Origin: Eublepharis macularius
Taxonomy: Eukaryota > Chordata > Lepidosauria > Squamata > Eublepharidae
NCBI RefSeq assembly: GCF_028583425.1
Contig: NC_072798.1
Coordinates: forward strand, 15,378,501-15,442,500
Length of the DNA stretch: 64,000 nt
Reading direction: 5' to 3'
Positions 20,975-31,060 of this stretch are shown in pieces (within the stretch, counting starts at the first letter, position 1; each line of letters opens with the position of its first letter). The notes under the pieces are model-generated. The model was not told the DNA's origin, did not search any database, and saw nothing but the letters and a program-made list of their open reading frames with translations. The translations under genes were made by a program, and so were the position numbers.

Positions 20975-21139
20975 CTATGACAAAATTTGTCTTTGTAGAC
21001 GACTGCCCAAACTGCTGCTCAATATATTTTGGCTTGTAGGTCACCATGCCAATTAACGAATTGAACTGGATGACACTGGAGCAGAGATATAAAAAGTAAA
21101 CTGGATTTCCAAAGAGGCTCTTAAGCGAAGGCAAAAAAT
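20975..21139 (-). CDS. SLCO1C1: SLCO1C1 coding exon 8 (TM7)
   Basis: 165 nt between CTTTGCAG and G|GTATGT. It encodes [20 protein letters not shown] then [20 protein letters not shown] and [16 protein letters not shown]. It is very close to the human segment, including the YKPKYIEQQ motif at the end of helix 7. Confidence 0.96.
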
Positions 21140-21255
21140 CTGCAAAGCAAAACAGCGGGTCAGTATATTAACAAAGAGACTGGGAATCAATATGATGGGA
21201 AATTTTACATGCAAAATATTTTCCCTAAATTGCTTCCGCATGGGAATTTAGTTCT

Positions 21256-21372
21256 GGGCCATTTCCACACTGCTTACCTTCCCTCGGAACGACCTGAAAC
21301 ATTGCGCAAAAAACATGGAAGATCGCATTTTCTCGCGCGAGATTTGCGCGACATCGCATGTGGAAACGGCCC
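21256..21372. mobile_element. CpG-rich hairpin MITE, GGGCCGTTTCC family, internally deleted
   Basis: Left end GGGCCATTTCCACACTGCTT; core GCATTTTCTCGCGCGAGATT; right end TGTGGAAACGGCCC. The right subterminal arm is missing, leaving 117 bp. Located in the intron between coding exons 7 and 8. Confidence 0.8.
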
Positions 21373-21508
21373 TGGTTTGGAACCCACATATTGGGTTATA
21401 GTAATTGCTCAAGGGTACAACTTCACATTAGAAGCACAAGTGGAGACAGTTTCAAGATCTGGATTGACATCTTACATCAGAGTAAATTAACGAGCCGCCT
21501 TGACTGAC

Positions 21509-21754
21509 CTTTAGCCATCTCGAGAATCTTAACTTGCTCTGGATAGGTGACATGATGGTCTCTGTTATCATCTGTAATGAATTTGGATTGCTCAGAGGAA
21601 GTGCTGGAATCTTTTCGGGCCTCTGGTCTTGGAAGATCCTTTGGTAAGAACCAAAAAGGGATTGCTGCAACGACACTGATGCTGCCTGCTATTATATAGC
21701 CAAGCCACCAGGCTCCTACCCACTGAGAGTCCTTGTGAGTTATGGTTATACTTT
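21509..21754 (-). CDS. SLCO1C1: SLCO1C1 coding exon 7 (OATP signature, TM6, cytoplasmic loop)
   Basis: 246 nt between TTCCACAG and G|GTCAGT. It carries the OATP superfamily signature around [11 protein letters not shown], helix 6 ([19 protein letters not shown]), and a long charged cytoplasmic loop with serine clusters ([11 protein letters not shown]). Phase 1 in and out. This signature is what identifies the gene as an SLCO member independently of overall similarity. Confidence 0.97.
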
Positions 21755-22569
21755 CTGTGGAAGGGGGGGAAAAGACAGCAGAGCCATCTGTCATCAACTC
21801 GAACAATGTCAAATTTTCTCAGCCAGCCTGTGGCTCAAAGTATTTTCTTTTCTATTTATTCTGTAGCCTGATCCAAATGGTCAACATTCCTACCACACTT
21901 GATTTGCAAGCAGGATCTTGTTTGCACAGAGACCTTGCTGCTTGAGCCTCAACATGCATGCGTTCCAAACATGCAAACCATGCCTGGAAAAATGAATGGC
22001 AAATAGGGCTGCCAGCCCCACTCCTGTAAATACAAAGAGATTTGAGGGGTGGTACCTTGGGAGGCTGGAGTTTGGAGATGATGTCACTTCCTCTATACTG
22101 CTCTGGGAATTCTCCTAATATTCTGTGATCTACCAATCTCTAGGGTCTTTACCATTCCGTGTCACTTCCAGGTGACTCTCTACCATAGAGAATGGGGAAA
22201 ATTGTTACAGCACCACCATCAAGGCAGTTTTCATCCATTTGTATTCCAGAGTTTTGCTGCCACAACCAAGATGGTCCTGTCTGGGGCCATCACCCACCTA
22301 ATCTCAGGAGGTGTAGGCCCCAAGGCATGGTCTCAGAAGATGACCATAGTGGTCAGGAATGTTCATAAGGGAGTAGGGAGTCCTACTTCACGGCTTTAGA
22401 GATCAATATATGCTATTTATTTTTTTAGAACTGGCAATCTGTTGTACATTATATAAAATTTTCTCAGTCAAGTGACTTTTATATGTACAATGCCTATTTA
22501 TAACAGAAAGATCAGAGACAATAGAATTCGGAGTTACAAAAATCACATTTAAAACTGGTTGAGACTTAC

Positions 22570-22668
22570 CCATGTCTACAAAACCAATGTCTACATACAG
22601 CTTGGCACACAAGGACCCGAGAAGGAAGCCAAATATGGGGCCTATGATTGCAACTGTCTGCACACACC
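22570..22668 (-). CDS. SLCO1C1: SLCO1C1 coding exon 6 (TM5)
   Basis: 99 nt between CTTAACAG and G|GTAAGT. It encodes helix 5, [20 protein letters not shown], then [12 protein letters not shown]. It is the shortest membrane exon, with phase 1 on both sides. A CR1-type repeat fragment begins about 20 nt upstream of the acceptor in the intron. Confidence 0.96.
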
Positions 22669-22689
22669 CTGTTAAGGAGAGAGAAACAA

Positions 22690-22775
22690 TAAAATCATAA
22701 GGTTGGAAGGAACCTCTAGGGTCATCTAGTCCAACCCCCTGCACAATGCAAGAAATTCACAAATACCTCCCCAAA
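22690..22775 (+). mobile_element. CR1-type LINE 3' fragment
   Basis: AATCATAAGGTTGGAAGGAA, CCTCTAGGGTCATCTAGTCC and AACCCCCTGCACAATGCA form the widely dispersed reptile CR1-related tail. It lies in the intron just upstream of the exon 6 acceptor. Confidence 0.7.
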
Positions 22776-23404
22776 TTCACGAATACCGGCTAGTCTCACA
22801 CGAATAGCTTGTGAGATTGAAAAATGGTAATTTGCTCTTGCTAAAAAAGACAACATAGCAGGATGATTGGTTGAGGAATCACCATTTCTTCATTAGCTAT
22901 GCCCAGTTCTTATCTCTTGCACCCAAGATTGTAAAGGAAAGGCTGTTTCACAAGCGCAACTTGCTTGTTCTTCCAGGACAGTCGATGGCTGATCACAATT
23001 CTCTTACAAAAGAAATCCAAGGGAGAATCTATTGTGAAAGTATTGAACTGGAATTCATTAATAAGTCCCATGCTATTCCCCCCTCCCCCCACTCCTGTCC
23101 TCGATTTTAATAGGAATTTGGGATTATTAAGTCACTAATGGTGTTTACTACCTTAGTGAGACTTTCGACATATTACAGGTGTTGATTAGCTTAGCATAAC
23201 TAGCAGTCTCTATTTTTCTCAATTCAGTTTGAAACTTACATGATTACATTTCACTGTCTGCTTTATAAATCTCTTGACCTCGCTGTGTATTTTTTAAATA
23301 AAAGTTCTGTAAGAATACACTGCATTGCATCAGAAATAGTGGACTCTAGTCCATGAAAGCTCGTGCTGGAAGCAAACTGTGTTACTCATTAATGTGCAAC
23401 AAGC

Positions 23405-23720
23405 TCCCATTTATTTATTTGTTTGTTTATTTGTTTGTTTATTTATTTATTTATACTCCACTCTTCCCACAAGCGGGCTCAAAGTGGATTTACATCAAAA
23501 ATTTAAAAACAATTTAAAACATTGGTAGCAACCATAAGATACAGCATTTGAACATAGACAAGGCAGCTCATTTTGCCCCTATGTAGCACCTCGGGCTCAC
23601 AGGGCAGGGCGGTTTAAACACCACCAGTGTGGTATTGGCGTATATCCCCCCCACTGAGAGGGGCCAGTTGGGTGGCTCATCTGCCTAAACCCCCATAAGC
23701 CTGGCGGAACATCTACATCT
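23405..23720 (-). mobile_element. LINE 3' UTR fragment with (TTTA/TTTG)n end
   Basis: The TTTATTTATTTGTTTG run is the reverse complement of a LINE tail, followed by ACTCCACTCTTCCCACAAGC and GGGCTCAAAGTGGATTTACA, then a GC-rich 3' UTR part with GGGCAGGGCGGTTTAAACAC. Confidence 0.6.
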
Positions 23721-23734
23721 TGCAGGGCTGGCGA

Positions 23735-24165
23735 AATGATAGCAGATCTTGTTGAGACCGGGCTTCAGGATAAATGCCTGAATTGGACCCGATCCGTAAA
23801 GATTCAGGGGTTCCGAATCAGGGGAAGGCCAGAGCCAGTGCCTCTGCCACCCGTGCCACCGCAGCAGTGGAGGAGGCGGTATGGGTGGCAGAAGTGCCGG
23901 CTTCAGCCTTCTTTGCCGCCCATCTGTGTTGCTCCTGGACATGTAAGTGGGGGTGGAGGGAGTAGAGGTGGGGGGACAGGGAGGCTAAGTGTGGGGTGGG
24001 GGGGCTGGGAGACAGCTTTCTGTGCCCACTTCGGTAAGCTCCAAATATTTACTGAGCATACCGAAGCGATTTAAATTCCCAAAGCCGAAGCAGCTTGCCG
24101 CTTCAGCTTTTAGGGTTTTACAGATCATTTTCTCGCTTTGGGTAAACCGAATTTTTACCCCCGTG
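23735..24165. mobile_element. Probable non-autonomous DNA transposon, GC-rich interior
   Basis: Repeated CCGAATC / GATTCGG-like and CCGAAGC / GCTTCGG-like motifs in both orientations at its two ends, around a purine-rich GGGGTGG interior, resemble hAT subterminal repeats. Exact ends and target duplication were not resolved. Confidence 0.4.
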
Positions 24166-24292
24166 TACACCCCGAATCAGAGTAGACAATTCTAACCTTG
24201 ATAGAACAAAGGTCTGATTTAAAGTAAGACCATGTGTTCAACAGAGAGACAGTAAGACTTCCTTTTTGCCCTTAAAAAAGAGATTATTGTAC

Positions 24293-24439
24293 CTATGTAA
24301 AAGGCTGTACTCTCTTCCGTGGCATAGTCATCAATGTAGGCAATCCCCAGTGGCTGGATTGGTGTTTCTCCGATGCCACGAAGCAGATTCCCCAGCAAAA
24401 CATAGATCCACATGGAAGTTCCAGTTTCCTTTTCACACC
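24293..24439 (-). CDS. SLCO1C1: SLCO1C1 coding exon 5 (TM4)
   Basis: 147 nt between GCATACAG and G|GTACAA. It encodes [11 protein letters not shown] then helix 4, with the strongly conserved [19 protein letters not shown] segment and acidic DDYATEES. Phase 1 in and out. Nearly identical to the human sequence through the helix. Confidence 0.96.
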   Translation of the reverse strand, partial: GVKRKLELPCGSMFCWGICFVASEKHQSSHWGLPTLMTMPRKRVQPFT

Positions 24440-24632
24440 CTGTATGCAGAAACCCAGACACTGAGGAGGGCATTCGTGCTCCTAGAACAGGAACGCGGTT
24501 GATAACCGGTATCTACCCTTTCCCACTGGGAAACACAGAAGCTAATTAAAAATGGCTTAAGAACCACTACTGAATTTGATATTCTTGAAGGTTACAATTA
24601 AGTGCAGAGGAATAACGCGCGTTAATTCTTAC

Positions 24633-24748
24633 CTGCATATATTTTGCCCTGAGATTTTTCCAGGACCGAGGCTGTTATCTGATTTCGATCCTGCAGACAT
24701 GGGGAGATGCTGACAGTTGAATTGGAGGAGGAAGAAAATATCTCATAC
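24633..24748 (-). CDS. SLCO1C1: SLCO1C1 coding exon 4 (first large extracellular loop)
   Basis: 116 nt between GCTATAG and G|GTAAGA. It encodes the extracellular loop between helices 3 and 4: YEIFSSSSNSTVSISPCLQD followed by a polar stretch ending KIYAG. An N-glycosylation sequon (NST) is visible, as in the human protein. The loop appears about two residues shorter than human at the exon 3/4 junction. The exon was placed from splice signals and similarity to human. Confidence 0.94.
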
Positions 24749-25098
24749 CTATAGCTGTGTGGAAACCAACAGTTTCTTTACAAGAATTTGGCCTACTTAA
24801 ATGTGGGGGGTGAAATAAACATACATCTCATTGCAGAGCCCTTCAGTTCACAAGGTTAAGAAGGTGACAGCCATTTGCACCCAGCATTTGGTACTCTGTG
24901 TACCACTACACAAAAGTTCCATTTAGGGCCATCTAAGAAATTCGAATCACGGCCATCAGTGGCACAGGAGATGGCTGGCATCACCTCTTGGGCTTTCCCC
25001 CTGCAGGCCAGGTCAAACCAAGCCCCAGTGGACCCAGCTGGATGACCACAGTTCAGGCCCAGGAGGTAATGTGTATACCTTAAACTCATGAATGAATG

Positions 25099-25235
25099 AG
25101 CTCTCCAGGGTCTCAGGCAGAGGTCTTTCCCCATCAATTACTACCTGATCCTTTTAGGTAGATATGTTGAGGATTGAATCTGGGACCCCCTGCATGCCAA
25201 GCAGATGCTTATACCATGAAGCCGTGACCCTTCCC
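25099..25235 (-). mobile_element. tRNA-derived SINE (GTGGCTCAGTGG family)
   Basis: Minus strand: CACGGCTTCATGGTATAAGC (A box), GGGTCCCAGATTCAATCCTC (B box) and GACCTCTGCCTGAGACCCTG. Confidence 0.75.
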
Positions 25236-25255
25236 CTTGCTTGGGGCAATAAAAT

Positions 25256-25338
25256 TTTGTGTTTGTTTGTTTGTTTGTTTGTTTGTTTGTTTGTTTGTTT
25301 GTTTGTTTGTTTGTTTGTTTGTTTGTTTGTTTGTTTGT
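25256..25338. repeat. (TTTG)n microsatellite, about 20 units
   Basis: Uninterrupted TTTG repeats. It is the tail of the minus-strand LINE fragment that follows (TAGTCAACTTTTCTCAGTGA), so it originated as a LINE 3' tail. Confidence 0.95.
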
Positions 25339-25550
25339 AGTCAACTTTTCTCAGTGAGATCCAAGGTGGACTACATACTGCAAGTGAATACAATATAACC
25401 AATAGCTAGGACATTCCCCGAGCAAAAATACAATATGATCAGTTGGGTCATTCAATGAAGACAGATACAATAGAGTACGGTAGCTGCAAATTTGAAAACT
25501 AGCATACAGCTGACACACAGAGATAAAATCTGTAAAAAAAAACACCAAAA
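25339..25550 (-). mobile_element. LINE 3' UTR fragment
   Basis: AACTTTTCTCAGTGAGATCC and AAGGTGGACTACATACTGCA match the tail layout of the LINE at 38972 (CCTTTCTCATTGAGACTCAA, GGCGGATTACGTAGTGTGAA). The body AATACAATATAACCAATAGC also parallels it. Confidence 0.65.
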
Positions 25551-25578
25551 CACTAAAATATTTCTATCCTGCTTTTAA

Positions 25579-25696
25579 GGGCCAAGCTACAAGTGACGAA
25601 TGACACTTGAACAGCAAGTGGATTGAGTGGAGTGCAAGTGAACAGGGAGAAATACACTTGCCGTTCAAGTGTCATTCGTCACTTGTAGCTTGGCCC
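25579..25696. mobile_element. Hairpin MITE, GGGCCAAGCTACAAGTGACG family, 118 bp
   Basis: GGGCCAAGCTACAAGTGACG pairs perfectly with CGTCACTTGTAGCTTGGCCC, with further pairing AATGACACTTGAAC / GTTCAAGTGTCATT inside. Flanks TAA and TCA suggest a diverged 3-bp target duplication. Shares its TIR with 16073. Confidence 0.85.
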
Positions 25697-26328
25697 TCAG
25701 TTACTAGATCCCTCCCCACAACTGACCTACAATTCCAATAAACATTCCAAATAAAACTCATTCTAAAAGCAGCAGCAACTAATGCAAGAAGCAACAAACC
25801 AATAAGAACAATAAGGGAGGGGGGTATAAGGCTCTCTTCAGAGATAAATGAGAATTGTTTTGAACATTATTCTTTAGATAATTTCTTAGTCACATTTGCC
25901 AGAGAAGGGAAGGAGGGGTCTCTGAATGGGGGGGGGTGTCACTTGAGGCTCCCCAAGGAGGCTATAACAGGTTTCACCTTGCTGCTCCCACAGTTTCCTA
26001 TCAGGACAACTTGATCTGGTCCTGGTCCCATTTAACTAACGTTGGACAGACCTGTCCTCCTTGAATCCGTCTAAGCCTTTTTCAAAAGGCTACTTAAGCT
26101 TGTTAGCTACCCCAGATTTTGTTACTGGATGAGAATTTGAATGGTGTCACACAAATTCATTTAAGTCTTCCCATTCTGGTCTGTGTGGTCCCCCAGAAAA
26201 CCACCCACAGTCACTTTACCTAGCCATTATTCTGACAGTCAGCATCACACTAGATAATTTTAGAAGGACGAGAGAGGCATGCATTTATTTCTGCAACATA
26301 AGCTACAAAGTATATATAATGTACTTAC

Positions 26329-26461
26329 TGCCCCATAAAGAAATGTGGCATTGCTATTATAAAGGTTCCAAGTGACATGATGAGGCAACCAGCTCCAATG
26401 ATCTTTGGCCTATGTAGTTTGGCTCCGAAGTAACTTACAAGTATTATTATCAAAAGGTTCC
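26329..26461 (-). CDS. SLCO1C1: SLCO1C1 coding exon 3 (TM2-TM3)
   Basis: 133 nt; acceptor CTTGAAG (AG at 26463-26462) and donor CA|GTAAGT. It encodes the end of helix 2 ([20 protein letters not shown]) and helix 3 ([19 protein letters not shown]). The acceptor has a weaker pyrimidine tract than its neighbours. It was chosen because it alone keeps the GN-LL reading and phase. Confidence 0.95.
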
Positions 26462-26559
26462 CTTCAAGAAACATAGAAAGAAGAATCTCAGCTGAGTGAG
26501 AAGAAGGTCCATAAGAAAACTTATATTCAAATGAAATACTTTCAGTATAGATCACATAC

Positions 26560-26701
26560 CAATTTCAAAGCTCCCATCTATTAGGCCCACCAGAGAAGAA
26601 GGAATGTCAAATCTTCGTTCTATTTGAGTGATGGTACTTTTTAGGTAACTTCCTGACAGAGCTTTTGCAAAGTAAACAAAAGATAATGCACCAAGAAAGA
26701 T
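26560..26701 (-). CDS. SLCO1C1: SLCO1C1 coding exon 2 (TM1 to start of TM2)
   Basis: 142 nt between TTTTGCAG and G|GTATGT. It encodes [15 protein letters not shown] (helix 1), the conserved loop with [12 protein letters not shown], and LIDGSFEIG (start of helix 2). It enters in phase 0 and leaves one nucleotide for the next exon. The residues follow the human paralogue closely, including the short ERRF-DIPSS motif shared across OATP1 members. Confidence 0.96.
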
Positions 26702-26798
26702 CTGCAAAAGAAAAGGGGAAATGTCAAGAGCTGGTGTGATGCTATGATTGATCTCTTGGGTTTCAATCCAAGAAGCTTAGACTCAATTTTCTAGCTCA

Positions 26799-27091
26799 GA
26801 GCTGAACTACACGAGATGCCCGACACGTGGCAGGTTCGTGCAAGTTTTCCTGGGAAATGTAGTTGGAGGCTTCTTCCCCTCTCTGTGAGACGGGATGGTC
26901 GAGTAGCAGTCGTGACAATGGTGGCAGCCTCAGCAGCTCCTTCTGCTACTGCTAGCTGCCTGCCAGCTTCAGGTTCCCCTCGCTGTCTCTTTCCCTCCCA
27001 TCCTTCTGGCCCTGTTGCCACTGTTGGCCTGACTACTCTCCTCAGGTAAACTTGTGCGAACCTGCCACATGTGGGGCATCCCGTGTAGTTT
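26799..27091. mobile_element. MITE with TIR AACTACACGAGATGCC, 293 bp
   Basis: AACTACACGAGATGCCCGAC and CACGTGGCAGGTTCGTGCAA at the left pair with TTGTGCGAACCTGCCACATG and TGGGGCATCCCGTGTAGTT at the right. It sits about 100 nt upstream of the exon 2 acceptor. A relative is at 61368. Confidence 0.8.
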
Positions 27092-27099
27092 TAGTGATA

Positions 27100-27200
27100 T
27101 TTAATATTTTGTATCTTTGTTATCCGCCCTGAGCCCGCTGAAGCGGGGAGGGCGGAATATAAATGTAATAAATTAAAATTAAATTAAATTAAATTAAATT
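27100..27200 (+). mobile_element. LINE 3' end with (AAATT)n tail
   Basis: TTATCCGCCCTGAGCCCGCT, GGGGAGGGCGGAATATAAAT, then a run of AAATT units. Typical CR1/L2-type terminal stem and tail. Confidence 0.7.
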
Positions 27201-27474
27201 GAGCAATGTAACATTGTTTAGCTGCAGTTCACTATCGGCAGAGCTGCATATAGGCCTTGATGTCTCTGCAAAGGTCCAGAAATTATTGGTTGCCAGATTT
27301 AGCACCCTGAAAAACTCTGCTTTCTTTCATTCTATGAAGGCACATCTCTAACCCGTATGGTAGAGGCCGTAGGCATGGGAATATGTGGGCAATTTTAATA
27401 AATTTCCCTCTCCTGCTCTGTTCCATAGTGACAGCTCTGCTCATCTGAGCAAAGCCTTCTGAAGTGCCACTCTG

Positions 27475-27665
27475 CAAATATGTAAAACCAGCATTGCCTG
27501 TTCGCACACATTCTCTGTGACGGCTCCTACATTGTGGAACGGTCTACTGGAAGCTATTAGGAAGGCCCCCGTGCTGCTATGATTTCATAAAATCTGCAAA
27601 GTGGAATTCTTCAATAGGGCATTCTGGTGGAAGGAGTAAATGTAATACGATTTAATGGTTCCACT
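27475..27665 (+). mobile_element. L2-type LINE fragment, C-terminal coding remnant
   Basis: In plus frames the sequence can be read with residues similar to APTLWNGLLEAIRKAPVLL and KICKVEFFNRAFW. These match the conserved end of the L2-type reverse transcriptase protein (compare APTLWNGLPEEVRRAPILL in the LINE at 39367). Degenerate. Confidence 0.7.
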
Positions 27666-27669
27666 CAAA

Positions 27670-30057
27670 AGGTGACTTTTATTAGGGATAAAGTCTTTCC
27701 TGCACTGAATAGTCTTGTTGCCTTAAACAGAGAGGTTTGTATGCATTGATCTCATTTTCCTTTCCCCCGTTCTACAGTCCCAGCACAACTGCTTATTTTT
27801 TCTTAGTAGGAATCTTTGCCATTAGATTCAAATAATTGGGAGATCCCCAAGGACTTGCAGGGTGCATCTTATTTTCTCTTCTCCCAACATATCCTCTTTC
27901 CCTTCCTTGCCCCCATAGCTTCTACCCCTTTTCCTGCTTCCTTCTCTCCTTCCCACCCATCTTTGTTTGTTTCTCTGTCTTCACTTTTCTCCTCCCCGCT
28001 CCCCGGCAGCCTCTCTCTTATGGCCCAGTTGTGTGGTGCTGGTTCAGCTGGGCCCAATTGTATGGTGGGGAACCTGAGAGGACTTGTGGGGAGCACTTCT
28101 CTTTTTCAAATCCATGAAACAGCTTACTATTTGTTTGCCCCTGTGACAGACTGCACTTGAAAGCAAGTTTCCTAAGTGCAGCAATCAGAGATCTGGGAGG
28201 GAAAGAGCAAATCTTGCCTGGAATAGGGAGCTTGAGTGACAGATTGCTCCCTTCTCTCTGATTGGTCATTTAGAGCCAGCCTTCAGGCTGACAGTGGGTT
28301 TCTGATAGGATTTAGGAGAGTTTCTGTGAGAGTCTGACAGGGAAGGTCAGACAGGTTGCCCTCTGCAGTGAGGAAAAAGAAATCTTATGCCTTAGCTGTA
28401 TAATCACTGTCCTGTAGAAGAATTCTAGTTAAGAATTCTTAATGTAGGTGTCAGCACAAGCTGAAGCCTGCTTGACACACACACCGTAAAACTGGAAATG
28501 TGTTTTGGCAAGAGTGATTAGGTAGTAGGTTGAGACTCCCTTTCAAATCAAAAGAAGGATTATATCTTTTTAGGAGAAGATTATTAATTCTTGCTCAGTT
28601 TCTAAAGGGGGGGTTGGCTCTGAAGAGGACCCCAGGTCTGTTGTGAAGGGAAATCAGTTTTTAAACTAACTCCAGTAAACCTGAGCTGTCATAGAAAACT
28701 CTGTGAAGAAACATTGTTGCTGTAACTAAAGTATTAAGTAAAACACCTCTCACTGGTAAGAAAGAAGAATAAAAGAAACTAAGCTTCAAGGAAACTATTT
28801 TGCCTGCTACTCAAAGTGTATTCTATACTACCAACAAAATTTTAGTCAGCACTTCAGTTCCATGACTACTCTTATTCAATCCCTACCTGTTAAATAAAGT
28901 TATTTCTTTTTGAATGTTATACAGTTCAAGTGCCATTTCCAACAAAAAGGAAGAGGGCTCCTACTTCTCCCCATCAAGTTCCTGGGCTGGAGTGAAAAGC
29001 CAAAATTATACCTGACTGTCAGGGTGGGACAAACAGACTTTCTAAGTGCAAAGATTAACATGCTATTTGAGGGCTACTCAGCCAAAGCAGGCAAACTGAA
29101 TTTGGGTGGGAAAATCTGCCTCACAATGAGGGAGATAAGGGGGGGGTCCATCATAGCCCCCCCTCAACTTCATCTATATTTACTAATTTACTTAATTTAT
29201 ATACTACTTTTCTCCATAATGGGGACCCAAGGACCCTAACATTCTTCTTTCCTCTATGTTATTCTCACAACAACCCAGAGGGTTAGGTTAACTTATCACA
29301 GCTCTTTGGACTTCCCTTGATATTCCTGAGGCCTGGTCTACTCACAAGACAGCCAACTGGGAAATCACAGTTTTAAATGATCCTGTGAGGCAAAAAATAT
29401 CTACAAGCAGAAGACTAGCAGAACAGAGAGCTGACCTGGCTAGAACCTAGCTCCCTGATAATGATAGTGTTGCTTTATTTACAAGGAGTTTTAAACAATG
29501 AAGAGTACACAGGTATGCCATCTCTAACCTACTTCTAGGGTTGCCAAATCAACGATGGGGGAAAATGTTGACACTAATATGATTGTCTGTCTATTTTGGG
29601 TGGTAGTAAGCCACTTCCTGAGTGGCTCAGTGGCAACTAGAGGTTTATTCAATGAGGCAATCGGATTACCCGTGAAGGAGGCCGAAGGGAAATGATCTGA
29701 TTTGTCTCGTAATGCAGGTTTAATGAACACAACTTGCTTTTAATTTTCCAAACAGGGGGACTCAGTTCAGTGCCAGTCTGCCCAGAGACTTGGAGAAGAT
29801 TCTGACTCCCCCCTCACCACACGCACATATATTTCATCAGCACAGACTCTTAGAATTCAAGACAATAGCCGCTGCTGGTGAAATCAAGGTGGAGATTGAA
29901 GAATATAGCAGCATTGGGGCTTGGGGGGGCATGTATTATTAAGCCCTTCTTTACCACTTATCTGTGTTGTTTTGACAACGGTGTTCCTTTAATCTGGGGC
30001 AGTGTGTGAAGTTGCCATAGTCTAGTTCAGGATTTGGTATGGGCAGGGACAGAAGGC
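27670..30057. other. SLCO1C1 intron between coding exons 1 and 2, largely unrecognised
   Basis: No exon recognised. Contains a pyrimidine-rich stretch (27880-28015), a segment ending in TTAAATAAAGTTATTTC near 28890 that resembles a retroelement poly(A) region, and a SINE body fragment at 29165-29290 (minus). The open frames here have no recognisable domain. Confidence 0.5.
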
Positions 30058-30262
30058 CCTGACCTAGATAGCCTAGGCAAGCCTGATCTTGTCAGATCTT
30101 GGAAGCTAAGCAGGGTTAGTCTTGGTTAGTAATTGGATGGGAAACCTCCAACAAAGACCAGGGTTGCAGAAGTAGGCAATGGCAAAACACCTCTTGTTAG
30201 TCTCTTGCCTAGAAAACCTCAGTGGGGGGCGGTTGCCATAAGTTAGCTATGGAGACTGAAAA
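30058..30262 (+). mobile_element. 5S-rRNA-derived SINE, best-preserved copy
   Basis: CCTGATCTTGTCAGATCTTG, GAAGCTAAGCAGGGTTAGTC and TTAGTAATTGGATGGGAAAC follow vertebrate 5S rRNA from its A box through the C box. They are followed by the SINE body AGGCAATGGCAAAACACCTC and GGTTGCCATAAGTTAGCTAT. Confidence 0.88.
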
Positions 30263-30776
30263 AAAACTGTGCCTGTTGGAAACAATGCCGCCTCGTTTTT
30301 CCTAAGTCAGGCATTAAGGACGCAATGCTCCCCTTTTTCATGTACACAGAAAGCAATGTACGCGTCACAAATTATACAAATGAAACTCAGTATTTCCACA
30401 ATACATTTGGTACTGTACACAAAATGGAAAAACAAACCTTTTCCAGGTAAGGCAGCTGTACCCTTCCAGTAGCCTTGGCTAAATGTAGTGGCCTGACTTG
30501 ACAGTTGTCCAAATGGACTGTTGGCTTATAATGCCAGCAGCTGCCTGGAATTGCCCACCAGGTCTAACTGCAGCTGCCCTTCTAAGGTCCCAACTGGATA
30601 TTATGGTGTCCCCAAGTTCACCACAGGGACGCTGTCTCCATTTATTTACAAAAGCAGTAGAGGCCTGATCCTGAGTGGGACAATGATGTGGGGAGAACAG
30701 GGGTGCCTGTCCCCCCATACCCTCTTGTATTGCCCAAAGGCAGAATGTGGGCTCTTGAAAATGGAGCAGGGGAGAC

Positions 30777-31060
30777 TAGGGCTACCAGGTCCCCAGTGGG
30801 AGCGGGGGATTCCCTGCTCCTGGCCCCTGCCCCCTGCTGCCACTCACATGGCTGGTGGGGGGAAATGGCCCAGGTAATGGGCCCAGGAAGCAAAAAACCT
30901 CCCAGGCCAGCATGTAGTGGGTACACTCCTGCCAGGCGCAATAACGTAACTTCTGGAAGTGATGTCATCACGCCCAGTGGTACACGCACAAGGAAGTCAA
31001 CCTCGGTAAGTGCCAGCCCCCCGCCCCCGGCCAGGAAAGTAAGGGGACCTGGCAACCCTA
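30777..31060. mobile_element. hAT-type non-autonomous element, TTGCCAG family, 284 bp
   Basis: Starts TAGGGCTACCAGGTCCCCAG and ends CTGGCAACCCTA, flanked by exact 8-bp duplication GGGGAGAC (30769-30776, 31061-31068). GC-rich interior with GGAAGTGATGTCATCACGCC. It opens overlapping 150-codon frames on both strands that are not genes. Confidence 0.9.

Noticed and set aside
25256-25338. A CRISPR-like array or designed repeat
   Set aside because: Plain TTTG microsatellite with no spacers, in a vertebrate genome; it is a LINE tail.
28170-28930. An LTR remnant (also 5685-6400)
   Set aside because: Both have an AATAAA near a pyrimidine-rich end that looks like an LTR poly(A) region, but no paired end, primer site, target duplication or internal region was seen. 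Left unassigned.
30058-30262. A 5S rRNA gene
   Set aside because: Only the internal promoter part of 5S is present; it is followed by a body shared with five other dispersed copies and no T-run terminator. It is a SINE.
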